DNA of 64,000 bases from Ruminococcus flavefaciens (GTDB lineage: Bacteria > Bacillota > Clostridia > Oscillospirales > Ruminococcaceae). The DNA is taken from assembly GCA_002309635.1 (NCBI GenBank), contig DBXO01000020.1, positions 31,364 to 95,363 on the forward strand, read 5' to 3'. The position numbers were made by a program, and so were the translations under genes. Position 1 is the first letter of the stretch; every line of letters begins with the position of its first letter. The notes under the pieces are model-generated. The model was given only the letters and a program-made list of their open reading frames with translations. It was not told the origin of the DNA and made no database searches. This document shows, piece by piece, positions 16,818 to 27,000 of the stretch.

Positions 16818-17681
16818 TTACTCAATAGGGATCCATATCTGACTCTTGTAGTCATGTGATGTAATATCTCCGTCAGGATAAGCTTCAATGTCCATTTCAT
16901 ACGTTGGAGTATAACCAGATGTGGGGAAGAACTCCGAGCACAATTCATGCCATAGCTTCTGAATAGCGTCAGGCATAGCTCCTCTGCACTCTGCCACTAC
17001 CCATTTTCTCGCAGGGATAGTGTTCACGCGATATCCCTCGGGAGCGACTGTGTCGGGAGCACACTCAACGCCTATACCGTAGTCGAATGTTTCCTCATTT
17101 GTAAGTCCGTTGCCGTAGCAGGTACCGAAAATGAACTCACTGCTTGATGCGTAGCTCAGCAGCGTTTCTATAACGCCCTCTCTTTCGGCTCTGCCCCAGA
17201 ACTCAGGGATCGTATTAAGGTTCTGTGCTCCTGCAACTGTATGACGCTCCACCTTTTCAAGAACTGTGAACGCCTCTTTCTCGATTATTCTGTACTCCAT
17301 AGTATTACCGCCTTTCATTATTATCTGCACTCTGAGGCGTGAAAATGACCTTAGACCTGCTTTTCTCTGCCTTGCCTCAGTAGGCGTTATGCCGTGAAAG
17401 GCTGTAAAGGCTCGGGTAAAGCTATCAGGTGAACTATAGCCGTACTTCATGGCTATGTCTATGACCTTTTCATCTGTGGAAACAATGTCATTTCCTGCAA
17501 GAGAAAGTCTCCTGCTGCGGATATACTCACCAAAGGTGAGTCCGCACAGCGCTCCGAAGATACGCTGGAAGTAGAAAGCCGAACAAGCCGCGCGCGCTGC
17601 TATATCATTGAAGTTCAGCTCATCGTTGATATTGTCCTCGATGTAGTCGATAGCATTCTGTATGCCCTCTGTCCAGTTCAT
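16818..17681 (-). CDS. AraC-family regulator with GyrI-like effector domain
   Basis: Residues 1-110 hold the two AraC helix-turn-helix motifs (NFNDIAARAACSAFYFQRIF and VIDIAMKYGYSSPDSFTRAF). Residues 130-287 form a GyrI/Rob-like effector domain (ending SQIWIPIE). This matches the Rob/BmrR-type architecture that senses amphipathic drugs or metabolites. The ATG at 17681 lies after AGGAGGAATGAAC; an ATG two codons upstream is too close to the ribosome site. It sits between a MerR-TipAS gene and a free-standing GyrI-like gene. Confidence 0.88.
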   Translation of the reverse strand: MNWTEGIQNAIDYIEDNINDELNFNDIAARAACSAFYFQRIFGALCGLTFGEYIRSRRLSLAGNDIVSTDEKVIDIAMKYGYSSPDSFTRAFTAFHGITPTEARQRKAGLRSFSRLRVQIIMKGGNTMEYRIIEKEAFTVLEKVERHTVAGAQNLNTIPEFWGRAEREGVIETLLSYASSSEFIFGTCYGNGLTNEETFDYGIGVECAPDTVAPEGYRVNTIPARKWVVAECRGAMPDAIQKLWHELCSEFFPTSGYTPTYEMDIEAYPDGDITSHDYKSQIWIPIE

Positions 17682-17758
17682 GTTCATTCCTCCTCTCGGT
17701 GTGATTATATTGTAACACACAGGCGGTAAATCGTCCCGACAATTTGTGCGCTCTTATG

Positions 17759-18394
17759 TCAAACCCTCTTCTTAACAGGGTGCCGGATAACTGTCTTAAG
17801 CTTTTCAGGAGCTGTTTTTCTCGGGTCTGAAAGATATATCTCATGGTGCCGGCGCTGAGGGGATATGTCTATATCATAGCCCATAGATTCCGCATAGCTG
17901 TCCATAAGGGCAACAGTAGCAGGCTCGTCGTCGTATGAGCCGAGGTGCATACACTGAACGCAGAGCCCCTCCGCAACATTGATGAACTCCACCTTTGAGA
18001 AGTCACGCTTTTTCTTCTCCGTTGCCTGCGCCACAGCCCAGTCGAAATCGGCTTTTGTGACAAAATCAGGCACTCTTATCATTGCCGTCCATTTCAGGTC
18101 GCTCTTGCGGCTGTAGTCGATACCGACTTTGCCCTCCTGTTCCCAGAAGCCCTCCAGCGGCGGCACAACGTAGTCAAAATATCCCTCTATATGATAGTCG
18201 GTCTTTTTGCTCATTTTGATAGTGTAGGCAATACCATAGAGAAGCTCCAGAGCCTGCTTATACTCGCCGTCCTCCTCGTTGGGATCGCCGTTCCCACGTA
18301 CTGCAATGAAGTTCATGGGCGGAATGTCTGCTATCTGAGGTCTGTTCTTTGGCAGATAGTATTCCTTGTACTCTTTTTTATAATCAAATGCCAT
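17759..18394 (-). CDS. GyrI-like small-molecule-binding protein
   Basis: A stand-alone 211-residue GyrI-like protein without a DNA-binding domain. It contains the segments PPMNFIAVRGNGDP, YFDYVVPPLEGFW and CVQCMHLGSYDDEPATV seen in this superfamily. It may bind or sequester toxic compounds or hydrolyse them; the function is not set by sequence. The ATG at 18394 follows GAAAGGAGCACGGTC and has its own consensus promoter. The AraC-GyrI gene lies 77 bases downstream on the same strand. Confidence 0.8.
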   Translation of the reverse strand: MAFDYKKEYKEYYLPKNRPQIADIPPMNFIAVRGNGDPNEEDGEYKQALELLYGIAYTIKMSKKTDYHIEGYFDYVVPPLEGFWEQEGKVGIDYSRKSDLKWTAMIRVPDFVTKADFDWAVAQATEKKKRDFSKVEFINVAEGLCVQCMHLGSYDDEPATVALMDSYAESMGYDIDISPQRRHHEIYLSDPRKTAPEKLKTVIRHPVKKRV

Positions 18395-18423
18395 GACCGT
18401 GCTCCTTTCATAAATATGATACC

Positions 18424-18452
18424 AGTATATCACAGTACCTATTCTGTGTCAA
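18424..18452 (-). promoter_or_regulatory. Promoter of the GyrI-like gene
   Basis: TTGACA, 17 bases, TATACT on the minus strand. Confidence 0.8.
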
Positions 18453-18476
18453 TCAGGCGAAACTTCACGAAAGCGA

Positions 18477-18505
18477 TTGACCTTTCGGGATAAAAATGCT
18501 ATAAT
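18477..18505 (+). promoter_or_regulatory. Promoter of the alarmone synthetase
   Basis: TTGACC, 17 bases, TATAAT, divergent from the GyrI-like promoter. Confidence 0.8.
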
Positions 18506-18536
18506 ACAAGTAATATTGAAAATACAGGAGATTCCC

Positions 18537-19229
18537 ATGAATATAAACGACAGCACACTGTCCCTGCGCAGACTTGCGGACAGCGATATGACCGAGTCGG
18601 AGTTCCTCCGCTCCGTAGAAAACAACCTTATCCCCATGCAGCAGTTCTTCACGTATTACAAATGCGCAATAATGGAGATAGAGACCAAATTCCGCGTACT
18701 CAACGAGCAGTTTTCAATAAACGGCGAGAGCAATCCCATTGAGTTCATACAGTCGAGAATAAAGAGCTACGGCAGCATATTCCGCAAGATGATAGCAAAG
18801 GATCTTCCGCGTACCCTTGACGGTATAGAAAAGAACGTATCCGACATAGCAGGGATCAGGGTTGTATGCTCATTTGTGCAGGACATATACCGTCTTGCGG
18901 ACTGCTTTCTTCGTCAGGACGATATCTTCCTGATCGAGAAAAAGGACTACATACAGAAACCAAAGCCCAACGGCTACAGAAGCCTGCACCTTATTGTGGA
19001 GGTGCCCATATTCCTCGAAAACGAAAAGCGCCTTGTAAAAGCCGAGGTACAGCTCCGTACCATAGCTATGGACTTCTGGGCGAGCCTCGAACACAAGCTC
19101 CGCTACAAAAAGGACCTGCCACAGGACAAGCTGGACATGCTTACAGACGACCTCAAGACCTGTGCCGACCAGAGCGCACAGTGGGATATCAGGATGCAGA
19201 ACATTAAAAACATACTTGAAAGCGACTGA
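18537..19229 (+). CDS. relQ: Small alarmone synthetase (GTP pyrophosphokinase, RelQ/YjbM type)
   Basis: This 230-residue single-domain RelA/SpoT synthetase lacks HD, TGS and ACT domains. It makes (p)ppGpp from ATP and GTP/GDP. Visible motifs are RIKSYGSIFRKM (substrate Arg/Lys), IAGIRVVCSF, the G-loop KPKPNGYRSLHL and EVQLRTIAMDFWASLEHKLR. The ATG follows ACAGGAGATTCCC; upstream in-frame codons would overlap the promoter. It is monocistronic with a strong terminator. It contributes basal or stress-induced alarmone rather than ribosome-triggered synthesis. Confidence 0.93.
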   Translation: MNINDSTLSLRRLADSDMTESEFLRSVENNLIPMQQFFTYYKCAIMEIETKFRVLNEQFSINGESNPIEFIQSRIKSYGSIFRKMIAKDLPRTLDGIEKNVSDIAGIRVVCSFVQDIYRLADCFLRQDDIFLIEKKDYIQKPKPNGYRSLHLIVEVPIFLENEKRLVKAEVQLRTIAMDFWASLEHKLRYKKDLPQDKLDMLTDDLKTCADQSAQWDIRMQNIKNILESD

Positions 19230-19232
19230 ACG

Positions 19233-19265
19233 AAGCGGTGATACATAACTATCACCGCTTTTTAT
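19233..19265 (+). terminator. Terminator of the alarmone synthetase
   Basis: Stem AAGCGGTGAT/ATCACCGCTT with an 8-base loop, then TTTAT. Confidence 0.85.
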
Positions 19266-19622
19266 TATTTCAGCCGCAAGAATTGATATGCCCGATAGAC
19301 AAGGACTTGCTGTTCTTGACCTTAAAACAGGCATTTTTGGTAAAATAACGCTTATAAATATCAATATTATGTTTGATTTCTTATTATCTTTAAAAAAACT
19401 GTTGCAAAAATTTCATATTTGTGATATATTATACATAACAGCAGACATTCTGTACAATAATAATAGTTAAGATTAACAAATAAGTATTAACGAACAGTAT
19501 GTTCTGTGTTATAAAAATTTGAATAAGCGGAACTTGGTTCCGTCAGGGGAATTAAGATCAGAGATCTGCTGCCGAAGCTTATGGCAGTCTTTGAACAGCA
19601 GGACTCAAAGGAGGAATTACTT
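19266..19622. other. Upstream region of the GH2 gene
   Basis: AT-rich 357-base gap holding a promoter at 19402-19430 and a ~190-base leader. In the leader I see small hairpins (CGGAAC-TTG-GTTCCG near 19533; CTGCC...GGCAG just before the ribosome site) but no recognised riboswitch. Confidence 0.5.
19402..19430 (+). promoter_or_regulatory. Promoter of the GH2 gene
   Basis: TTGCAA, 17 bases, TATATT. Confidence 0.65.
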
Positions 19623-22600
19623 ATGAAACGATTTGTTTCAGCAGCTGTTGCCATAATGACAGCAGCAATGTCTGTAGGAACATTGGTTCCTACAGCAGTC
19701 AGTGCAGCCAGCGTCACATTCAGCGGCAATGAATGGACAGGAAAAGGCGGAGCAGAGGACGTTTTCGCTGTAAACCGCGAATCAGCTTCATGCAATCCCG
19801 TGCCCTATCAGAGCACTGAAGCAGCCGTGAATGCAGTATGGGACTACAACGCACGTGAACAGTCCGATTATCTGCAAATGCTCACAGGCAAGGATCAGGA
19901 CTGGGATCTTGTGGTAGTTCAGAACTCACAGGAGGCTCAGACCCACATCAATGCAGGCTGCTTCAAGGCAGACTATCAGCCCTCTGCACAGTACGGCTGG
20001 AAGACGGTTCAGCTCCCGAAGAGCTGGACAGCTCTCGGATTTGACCATTCGATCTACACGAATGTCGGTCAGCCGTGGCAGGCAAGGTATGACAGCAATG
20101 TTCCAGCACCTCAGGCTCCCACGAACTACAACCCCGTAGGGCTTTACAGGAAGAAGTTCAGTGTTGACAGCACCTTACGTCAGTCAGGCAGACGCACATA
20201 TATAGAATTTGACGGCGTTGAGTCCGCTTACTACGTATACGTCAACGGTCAGGCAGTAGGCTACAGCGAGGATACATTCAGCCCTCACCGCTTCGACGTT
20301 ACGGATTATCTGACCGACGGTGAGAACACTCTTGCTGTGGAAGTCCACAAATTCTGCGACGGAACATGGTTCGAGGATCAGGATATGATCTACGACGGCG
20401 GTATATTCCGCGATGTTTTCCTTGTAAGCGCACCCGATGTACAGATCAGGGACTACAACGTCCGCACTGATCTTGACGATACATACACCAATGCAAGCCT
20501 TGAGATATCACTTGATATCCGCAATACCTCCGGCAATGCAAGAAACGGCTGGAGCGTTTCCGCAGAGGCATACGACGAGGCCGGCAACAATATCCTCAGC
20601 GGCGCCTCCGTAAAGCTTGACGGGCTCTCCTCCGGCAGGGACGGCAGCGCAGTAATAAAGACAAGCGTCAAGTCGCCGAAGCTCTGGTCAGCCGAAACGC
20701 CCAATATCTACGCCCTCGTACTGAAGCTAACAGACGACAGGGGCGAAGTGCAGGAGATACTCTCCGCACAGCTGGGCTTCCGCGAGATAGGCTTTACCAG
20801 CGCACAGGTAGACGGCTCATACAGAGTCACCACAAATAACTGGCAGCCCATAACAATAAACGGCAAACGTCTCCTCCTCAAGGGCGTAAACCGCCACGAC
20901 ACCGACCCATTCAACGGCAAGGCAGTCCCACAGGAGACCATGCGCGAAGACGTTACCCTTATGAAGAAGAACAACGTCAACGCTATAAGGACCTCCCATT
21001 ACAGCAACGACTCATACCTCTACTGGCTCTGCAACAAGTACGGTATGTACGTAATGGGTGAGACAAATATGGAGTGCCACGCTTTGCAGGACGGCACCCA
21101 CAATAACGAAAAGGCTCTGTTCTATGAGCTTGCTATGGACAGAACAGAAACAGCCTACAAGCGCCTCAAGAACAATCCATCGATAGTTGCATGGTCCATA
21201 GGCAACGAAATGGGCTATACAGGCAATCCGAACGACGCAGGCGGAATGTTCCGCGATATGATATGGTACTTCAAGAAGAACGACAGCACCCGTCCCGTCC
21301 ACAGTGAGGGACAGGGCTTCGGCATGGGCGTCGATATGGGAAGCAATATGTACCCCAACGCCGACGTTATAGGCAACAACGCAGGCAGAGGAAAAATGCC
21401 CTACGTTATGTGCGAGTACGACCACGCAATGGGCAACTCCGTAGGCGCATTAAAGGAATACTGGGACGTTATCAGAAGCGCCGACAATATGATGGGCGGC
21501 TTCATCTGGGACTGGGTAGACCAGTCAAGAGCCGTTAATATACCAAACGGAGGCTGGGACTACTACTCCGAGTCATACGCCAGGGCTAACCTCTACAAAA
21601 ACGAGGCAAAGGGCAAGTACTACGGCTACGGCGGCGACTGGGGCGACTGGCCCAACGACAACAGCTTCTGCGAAAACGGACTTATCAGCCCCGACAGGAC
21701 TCCTCAGCCCGAGCTTGCAGAGGTAAAATACCAGTATCAGAGCTTCTGGTTCTCAGCCGACGCCGCACAGCTGGACAAGCAGGAGGTATCGGTATACAAC
21801 GAGAACAACTTCCTCAATATAAGCGACTTCAATGTAACATGGACCCTTCTCAAAAACGGTATTGCCGTAAAGAGCGGAACCGTTGAGAACGCAGACGTTG
21901 CCCCACTCACAAAGGGAACTGTAAAGGTACCCTTCGAGATACCGAAGAAGGCCCTTTCAGGCGACGAATACTACCTTGATATGTCAGTCAGGGTAAAGAA
22001 CGGCACAGACCTGCTCCCCGAGGGAACAGAGATCTCCTATGCACAGATACCTCTCGCTTCAAACGGTACTGCCGCTAAATACGACAGAGGAAGCGACGCC
22101 GTAACTGTTGTGGATACCCCCGACGGCTATGTGCCTACAAACAAGAACTTCAACTTCCTTATAGACAAATCCACAGGTCTGCTCAAGAGCTATTCATATA
22201 TGGGCGAGACGCTCATCGAAGAGGGACCTGCTCCCAACTTCTGGCGCGGCAATGTCGAGAACGACACAGGCTGGGCAGCAAGAGGTGAATTTGACGGCGC
22301 ATGGCGCGACGCCATGAAGGGCGCACGCTGCAACGGTATCGACGTCAAGGACATCGGCGGCGGCGAGCAGATGATAGTTTCACATCTGTCGCTCCCGAAC
22401 GCAGGCGGCACGACCGTTGATATCACTTACACGATCCACTGCAACGGCACCGTGGACATCGAGTTCAATGTAAACGCAGTCGGCAAGGGGCTCGGAAACT
22501 TCATCCGCGTGGGCTCTCTCATGAAGCTTCCCGAGGGTGCCGAGAAGCTCAGCTGGTACGGAAACGGACCTGTAGAGACCTTCAATGACCGTAAGACCAA

Positions 22601-23939
22601 CGGCAGAAAAGGCGTATGGGAGACCACAGTATCAGATATGTTCTACCCCTACATGAAGGCTGACGACTGCGGTAACCTAACAGACGTGAAGTGGATAGCA
22701 GTTCAGAACACAGAAAAGAACATGAGCCTTATGATAGCAGCCGAGGGAACTGTGGAAGCAAGCGCTCTCCACTTCACTCCCGAAGATCTGCAGAATGCAG
22801 ACCATCCATACAAGCTCAGGCCTAGAAGCGAAACCATACTCAGCATAGACTACGGCTCAATGGGCACCGGAAGCGCTACCTGCGGACAGGCAACTCTTGA
22901 AAAGTACCGACTGTCTTCAGGCAGACCATATTCATGGAAATACACTATCGTACCTGTTGCTTCTTCAAGCACAGGTCAGGATATAACCACACTTTACGCA
23001 AAAATGCGCTCCGACGGCGCAGTCGTACAGGACAAGAGCAATAACGCTCTTACAGTTCCGGTTTCGGCAGGCGCAAAGCTCGGTCATAACGACAACGGCA
23101 ACTACATATCAGGTTCAGTGAGCATACCTCACAACAACAAGCTGGATTCTGCACTTGAGGGCAACAACTCCTTTACCGTTGAAGTAAACGTAGTTCCCAC
23201 AGGCGTACAGCAGTTCAACATGTTCGCAGGCAAGGGCGACAACGCATTCGGATTCAGAACAACAACTACTTCTCTCGACTTCTTCGTATACGCAGGCGGC
23301 GCATGGCGCAGCATCTACTACGAAATGGGAGTTGACGCAGCTTCGGGCTGGGTAGGCAAAAAACATCAGGTAGCAGGCATATACGACGCCGAAAGCAATA
23401 TGCTCCGCGTATACGCAGACGGTAAAATGCTCGGTGAAAAGGAAGTAGGCACAACAGCGGGAGTAGCACATTCCGGTTACAATCTCACACTTGGCGCCTG
23501 CCCCGACACAGGCAGGAACTCACAGGCTGAATTCTATGAGATGAGGGTATACAGCAAGGCGCTCACAGCAGCGGAGCTCTCATCGCAGAACACGGCTTCA
23601 CCGAAATATGCTCCGGACAGCGAGTACGTACAGCTCTGGCTTGATTTCGACAATCTTGCAGACGCTCCCGAAGACGTGACAGACCCTGTGGAGGAAATAG
23701 TATACGGCGACGCAAACTGCGACGGTGGAATTGACATGTCAGACGCAGTTCTGATAATGCAGAGCCTTGCAAATCCGAACAAATACGGCATAAAGGGCAC
23801 AAACGCAAAGCACATAACCGAACAGGGCCAGCTCAACGGCGACGTTGACACATCTGTAAAGGGCATAACCTCAAACGACGCCCTCCGCATACAGGAATAC
23901 CTCCTGGGCATAGTAAAAACTCTTGCCCCGGAATCATAA
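19623..23939 (+). CDS. GH2 beta-galactosidase with LamG-like module and dockerin
   Basis: A 1438-residue secreted cellulosomal enzyme. After a signal peptide (MKRFVSAAVAIMTAAMSVG) come the GH2 sugar-binding domain (YYVYVNGQAVGYSEDTFSPH), an Ig-like domain and a TIM barrel with acid/base Glu in WSIGNEMGY and nucleophile Glu in MCEYDHAMGNS. The large LacZ-like C-terminal domain follows. Residues ~1110-1340 form a LamG/concanavalin-like module, and a dockerin ends the protein (NCDGGIDMSDAVLIMQ). By family it removes beta-galactose, for example from pectic galactan or arabinogalactan. The start follows AAAGGAGGAATTACTT. The dockerin is joined by a short acidic linker, unlike the Thr-rich linkers of the others. 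Confidence 0.92.
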   Translation: MKRFVSAAVAIMTAAMSVGTLVPTAVSAASVTFSGNEWTGKGGAEDVFAVNRESASCNPVPYQSTEAAVNAVWDYNAREQSDYLQMLTGKDQDWDLVVVQNSQEAQTHINAGCFKADYQPSAQYGWKTVQLPKSWTALGFDHSIYTNVGQPWQARYDSNVPAPQAPTNYNPVGLYRKKFSVDSTLRQSGRRTYIEFDGVESAYYVYVNGQAVGYSEDTFSPHRFDVTDYLTDGENTLAVEVHKFCDGTWFEDQDMIYDGGIFRDVFLVSAPDVQIRDYNVRTDLDDTYTNASLEISLDIRNTSGNARNGWSVSAEAYDEAGNNILSGASVKLDGLSSGRDGSAVIKTSVKSPKLWSAETPNIYALVLKLTDDRGEVQEILSAQLGFREIGFTSAQVDGSYRVTTNNWQPITINGKRLLLKGVNRHDTDPFNGKAVPQETMREDVTLMKKNNVNAIRTSHYSNDSYLYWLCNKYGMYVMGETNMECHALQDGTHNNEKALFYELAMDRTETAYKRLKNNPSIVAWSIGNEMGYTGNPNDAGGMFRDMIWYFKKNDSTRPVHSEGQGFGMGVDMGSNMYPNADVIGNNAGRGKMPYVMCEYDHAMGNSVGALKEYWDVIRSADNMMGGFIWDWVDQSRAVNIPNGGWDYYSESYARANLYKNEAKGKYYGYGGDWGDWPNDNSFCENGLISPDRTPQPELAEVKYQYQSFWFSADAAQLDKQEVSVYNENNFLNISDFNVTWTLLKNGIAVKSGTVENADVAPLTKGTVKVPFEIPKKALSGDEYYLDMSVRVKNGTDLLPEGTEISYAQIPLASNGTAAKYDRGSDAVTVVDTPDGYVPTNKNFNFLIDKSTGLLKSYSYMGETLIEEGPAPNFWRGNVENDTGWAARGEFDGAWRDAMKGARCNGIDVKDIGGGEQMIVSHLSLPNAGGTTVDITYTIHCNGTVDIEFNVNAVGKGLGNFIRVGSLMKLPEGAEKLSWYGNGPVETFNDRKTNGRKGVWETTVSDMFYPYMKADDCGNLTDVKWIAVQNTEKNMSLMIAAEGTVEASALHFTPEDLQNADHPYKLRPRSETILSIDYGSMGTGSATCGQATLEKYRLSSGRPYSWKYTIVPVASSSTGQDITTLYAKMRSDGAVVQDKSNNALTVPVSAGAKLGHNDNGNYISGSVSIPHNNKLDSALEGNNSFTVEVNVVPTGVQQFNMFAGKGDNAFGFRTTTTSLDFFVYAGGAWRSIYYEMGVDAASGWVGKKHQVAGIYDAESNMLRVYADGKMLGEKEVGTTAGVAHSGYNLTLGACPDTGRNSQAEFYEMRVYSKALTAAELSSQNTASPKYAPDSEYVQLWLDFDNLADAPEDVTDPVEEIVYGDANCDGGIDMSDAVLIMQSLANPNKYGIKGTNAKHITEQGQLNGDVDTSVKGITSNDALRIQEYLLGIVKTLAPES

Positions 23940-23945
23940 GCGTAC

Positions 23946-23981
23946 AAAACTCCCGATGATCCAGTATCATCGGGAGTTTTT
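23946..23981 (+). terminator. Terminator of the GH2 gene
   Basis: Perfect 15-bp stem AAAACTCCCGATGAT/ATCATCGGGAGTTTT with T tail. Confidence 0.9.
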
Positions 23982-24054
23982 CAGTAAACATCAGCCAGTA
24001 AGCGGTACGTAACAGGGTCGGAGAATATCCCCACCTGTTTCTCAGCAAATTTAA

Positions 24055-24076
24055 GGGGCGCACAACTGTGCGCCCC
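24055..24076 (-). terminator. Probable terminator of the GH97 gene
   Basis: Stem GGGGCGCAC/GTGCGCCCC with a 4-base loop, 17 bases after the stop codon. The T tail on the minus strand is weak. Confidence 0.55.
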
Positions 24077-24093
24077 AAACTTATTATCAGTTC

Positions 24094-27000
24094 TCAGCTA
24101 TTTGCAAGTATCACCTTACGGAACCGTATCATATCGTAAATATCGGCATTCCCGTCGCTGTTGAGATCAGCCGCTGCAAACTGCTTCTTGTTGAAATTCT
24201 CCGAACCGAGAAGGTACCTCTGCATAAGCACAAGGTCTGCAACGCTGAACTCCCCGTCCAGGTTTACATCGCCGATGACGTCCTCGTAAGGGATAGCAAC
24301 TGCGATACGGTCAATGGACGGACCGTTTCCGCCTGCGTTGTACAGCTTTATGGTATTATTGCCTGCCCTGAGGTTAACGGTGATATCAGCCGCATTAATA
24401 CCCGACCAGTCGTTCCTGTTTGCGTAGAGACCGCTCAGGTCGGCAGCCCTGGAGCCGTTAACATCGACACTGAGGTTCCTTCTCTCGCCCGAAACGTAGT
24501 AGATACGGAGCTTGTACTCTCCTGCCTTATCCACGGTCACGTTCTCGAAGGTGACTGCATTGTCAGCGCCGCCGCCGATATAACCCACATAGGCGCTGCC
24601 CGAGCTGTACTTGCCGTCCTTGCCCGAGGTTATCCTTGCATTGCCTGAAATTTTTGCGTTTTCAGCCTCATAGAACCTGTAATTGCTGTAAGGAGTCGTA
24701 AGTTTCATGCCGCTCCTTGTTATCTTCATTGCGAAGCCGCCGTTTGCAAGAAGATCCCGTGAAATGAAACTGTCCCTTGTGAGGTTTTCCACCACAGTTA
24801 CCTCGATCTCGCTGCCGTCCTTATTGTCGCCGAAGATATAAGCGGTATATACTCCGTCGTCATCAATGAGCTGCGAAAGGTTCACGTCCACCGTTCTCGG
24901 TGAGAGAGATGAAGCTCCAACGTACCAGCTTCCGCCGCTTCTTCTTGCAGTAACATTAAACTGCATTGGATATCCGTCCAGCACTTTCATGTCGTCCCAT
25001 GCAACAGGCACGTCATTGAGGAACGGGAGAGCCTTGTTGCCCTGATAGGTAAATACAGAGTGAGCGAAATGCTGAATTCCCGACTCAATTGTAACAACAT
25101 CAGCAAGTGCAAAGCCCGCTGTAGCCTTTATGCCGTATATCGGTATGCCCGTGGGAGTAAAATCTGCTGAACCCACTACATTTCGCGTAAAGGTATATGA
25201 AACTCTGTTCGCAAGTGATGGTGCGTCGAACCACTTGTAGTACTCAGTGCCGTTTACAGCCTCAAACGAAACTATATTTGGGTAAGTCCTGCTCTCACCG
25301 CGTGGTATGGTACAGCCGTGGAACAGTACCATAAGGTGATTTTCGGCAGCTATCCTTGCGCAGAGGTTCATCTGCTTCATAGTCTCCTGAGTATCGCTCT
25401 CATAGTAGTCCACCTTGACGCCGCTTACTCCGAGTCCTCTGATACGCTTGAACTCACGTACTATAGTAGCCTCGTCCAGCAGTGAATAATAAGGATATGC
25501 AGGATTGCCCTGACTGTCCTTGTAGCCCGAGTGTCCCTTGTTGTTTACGCCGTACCAGAGGTAGATGCCTATGCCCTTTTCCGAAGCATAGTCACAGAGC
25601 TCCCTGACCTTTGCAGCGCTGTCGTCCCAGAGCGCCCAGCCGAAGTCGAGACATACGAAGTCCCAGCCGTTGTCAGCCGCAAAGTCGATATAGCTCTTCT
25701 GAGTGTGGTACTCAACCGGAGAATCGCCGCCGCTGCTCCACCATGACCATGCAGTCTTTCCCGGCTTTATCCAGCTTGTATCATCTATTACAGAGGGCGG
25801 ATTCAGGTTGAGTATCAGATCGCTTGAAGCCATTTCGTCAAGGTCGTCGCCGATAACTACAGCTCTCCATGGAGTGTGAAAGGCATTTTTCATGGAAACA
25901 GAGCTTACCTTGACGCCGCCCTTGAATCTCAGCCTGTGATAGTTGCCCACAAACTGCAATGAGCCTGCGCAGTAGGGCTCATCCTCGTTGAAAACGCCTG
26001 CTTCTGTAACAGTTACCCAGTACTTGTCATTGATAACGCCTGTATACGGACAGGAATAGGTGGCATTTGTCTCGTTTGCCCTGTCTCTCGGGAGCTCCAC
26101 CATATCCCACTCATAGGTAGCATTTGGCCAGTTGCCCCAGAATTTGCTCTTATCAGGGAACATCACCTGACTTGTCTCCTCCTTGATAGTTGCACCGTGG
26201 TCGAGGGAGTATCTGAAGCCCATACCGTCGTCATAAACGCGGAAGTATACTGTCAGTGTGGAGTTTCCCTTTGTCAGCGGGAAGGAAAGCTCGTTGCAGT
26301 TGTCGCGTATAGTAGTGTGCTTGCCGTATGGCATTTTATAGGTCTCGTCATGCTCGACCACAGTTGCCGAAGGAGCAGTCTGTGAAAATCCCGAAGAAAG
26401 ATCCTCGTCAGTAGTAACAAGTCCAAGCTTTGAGGGCTCTATGACCATAGAGCTTCTGCCTGTCATCTGCTTGTGTGCGGAGTAGTAATAGCTGCCCCGC
26501 TGATCTCTCCAGAACTTTATCACCAGAGACTTATCGGGAGACGAGGTCTCCAGCGACGGAACGCTTGTAAGCTGAGTGCCGTCGGGAGCGACAGTTGTCT
26601 CCTCCTCGGGAGCAGCCTCCCCCTCCCTGACGGTGTCCCCGTCAAAGGTGTAATAGTAAAGCGGATCATCGGGCAGACGCAAAGCCTGTGTATCCGTGAG
26701 CGCATAACCGTAGAACCTGATATCATCCACACATGCACGTATATCGTGGTCCGTGTAGACCGAGTGACCTATTGAGTTATAGGTATATGAAGGAAGAACT
26801 CCCTCGCCGAAAAGACTTTTCAGCGTATCAGAAAGGGTCTCGCAGCCGCTTGTTGAAAGCTGTTTTCCGTCCATATAGAATTTTGCCTCTGACGGTGAAT
26901 ATACCGCTGTCATCTCATGCCATTCAAGACTGTCGGGGACCGCCTGTATATCAAAGACAGCGCTGTGCTTTTCGTCATTCTCAGTCGTGGTTCCCTTACC

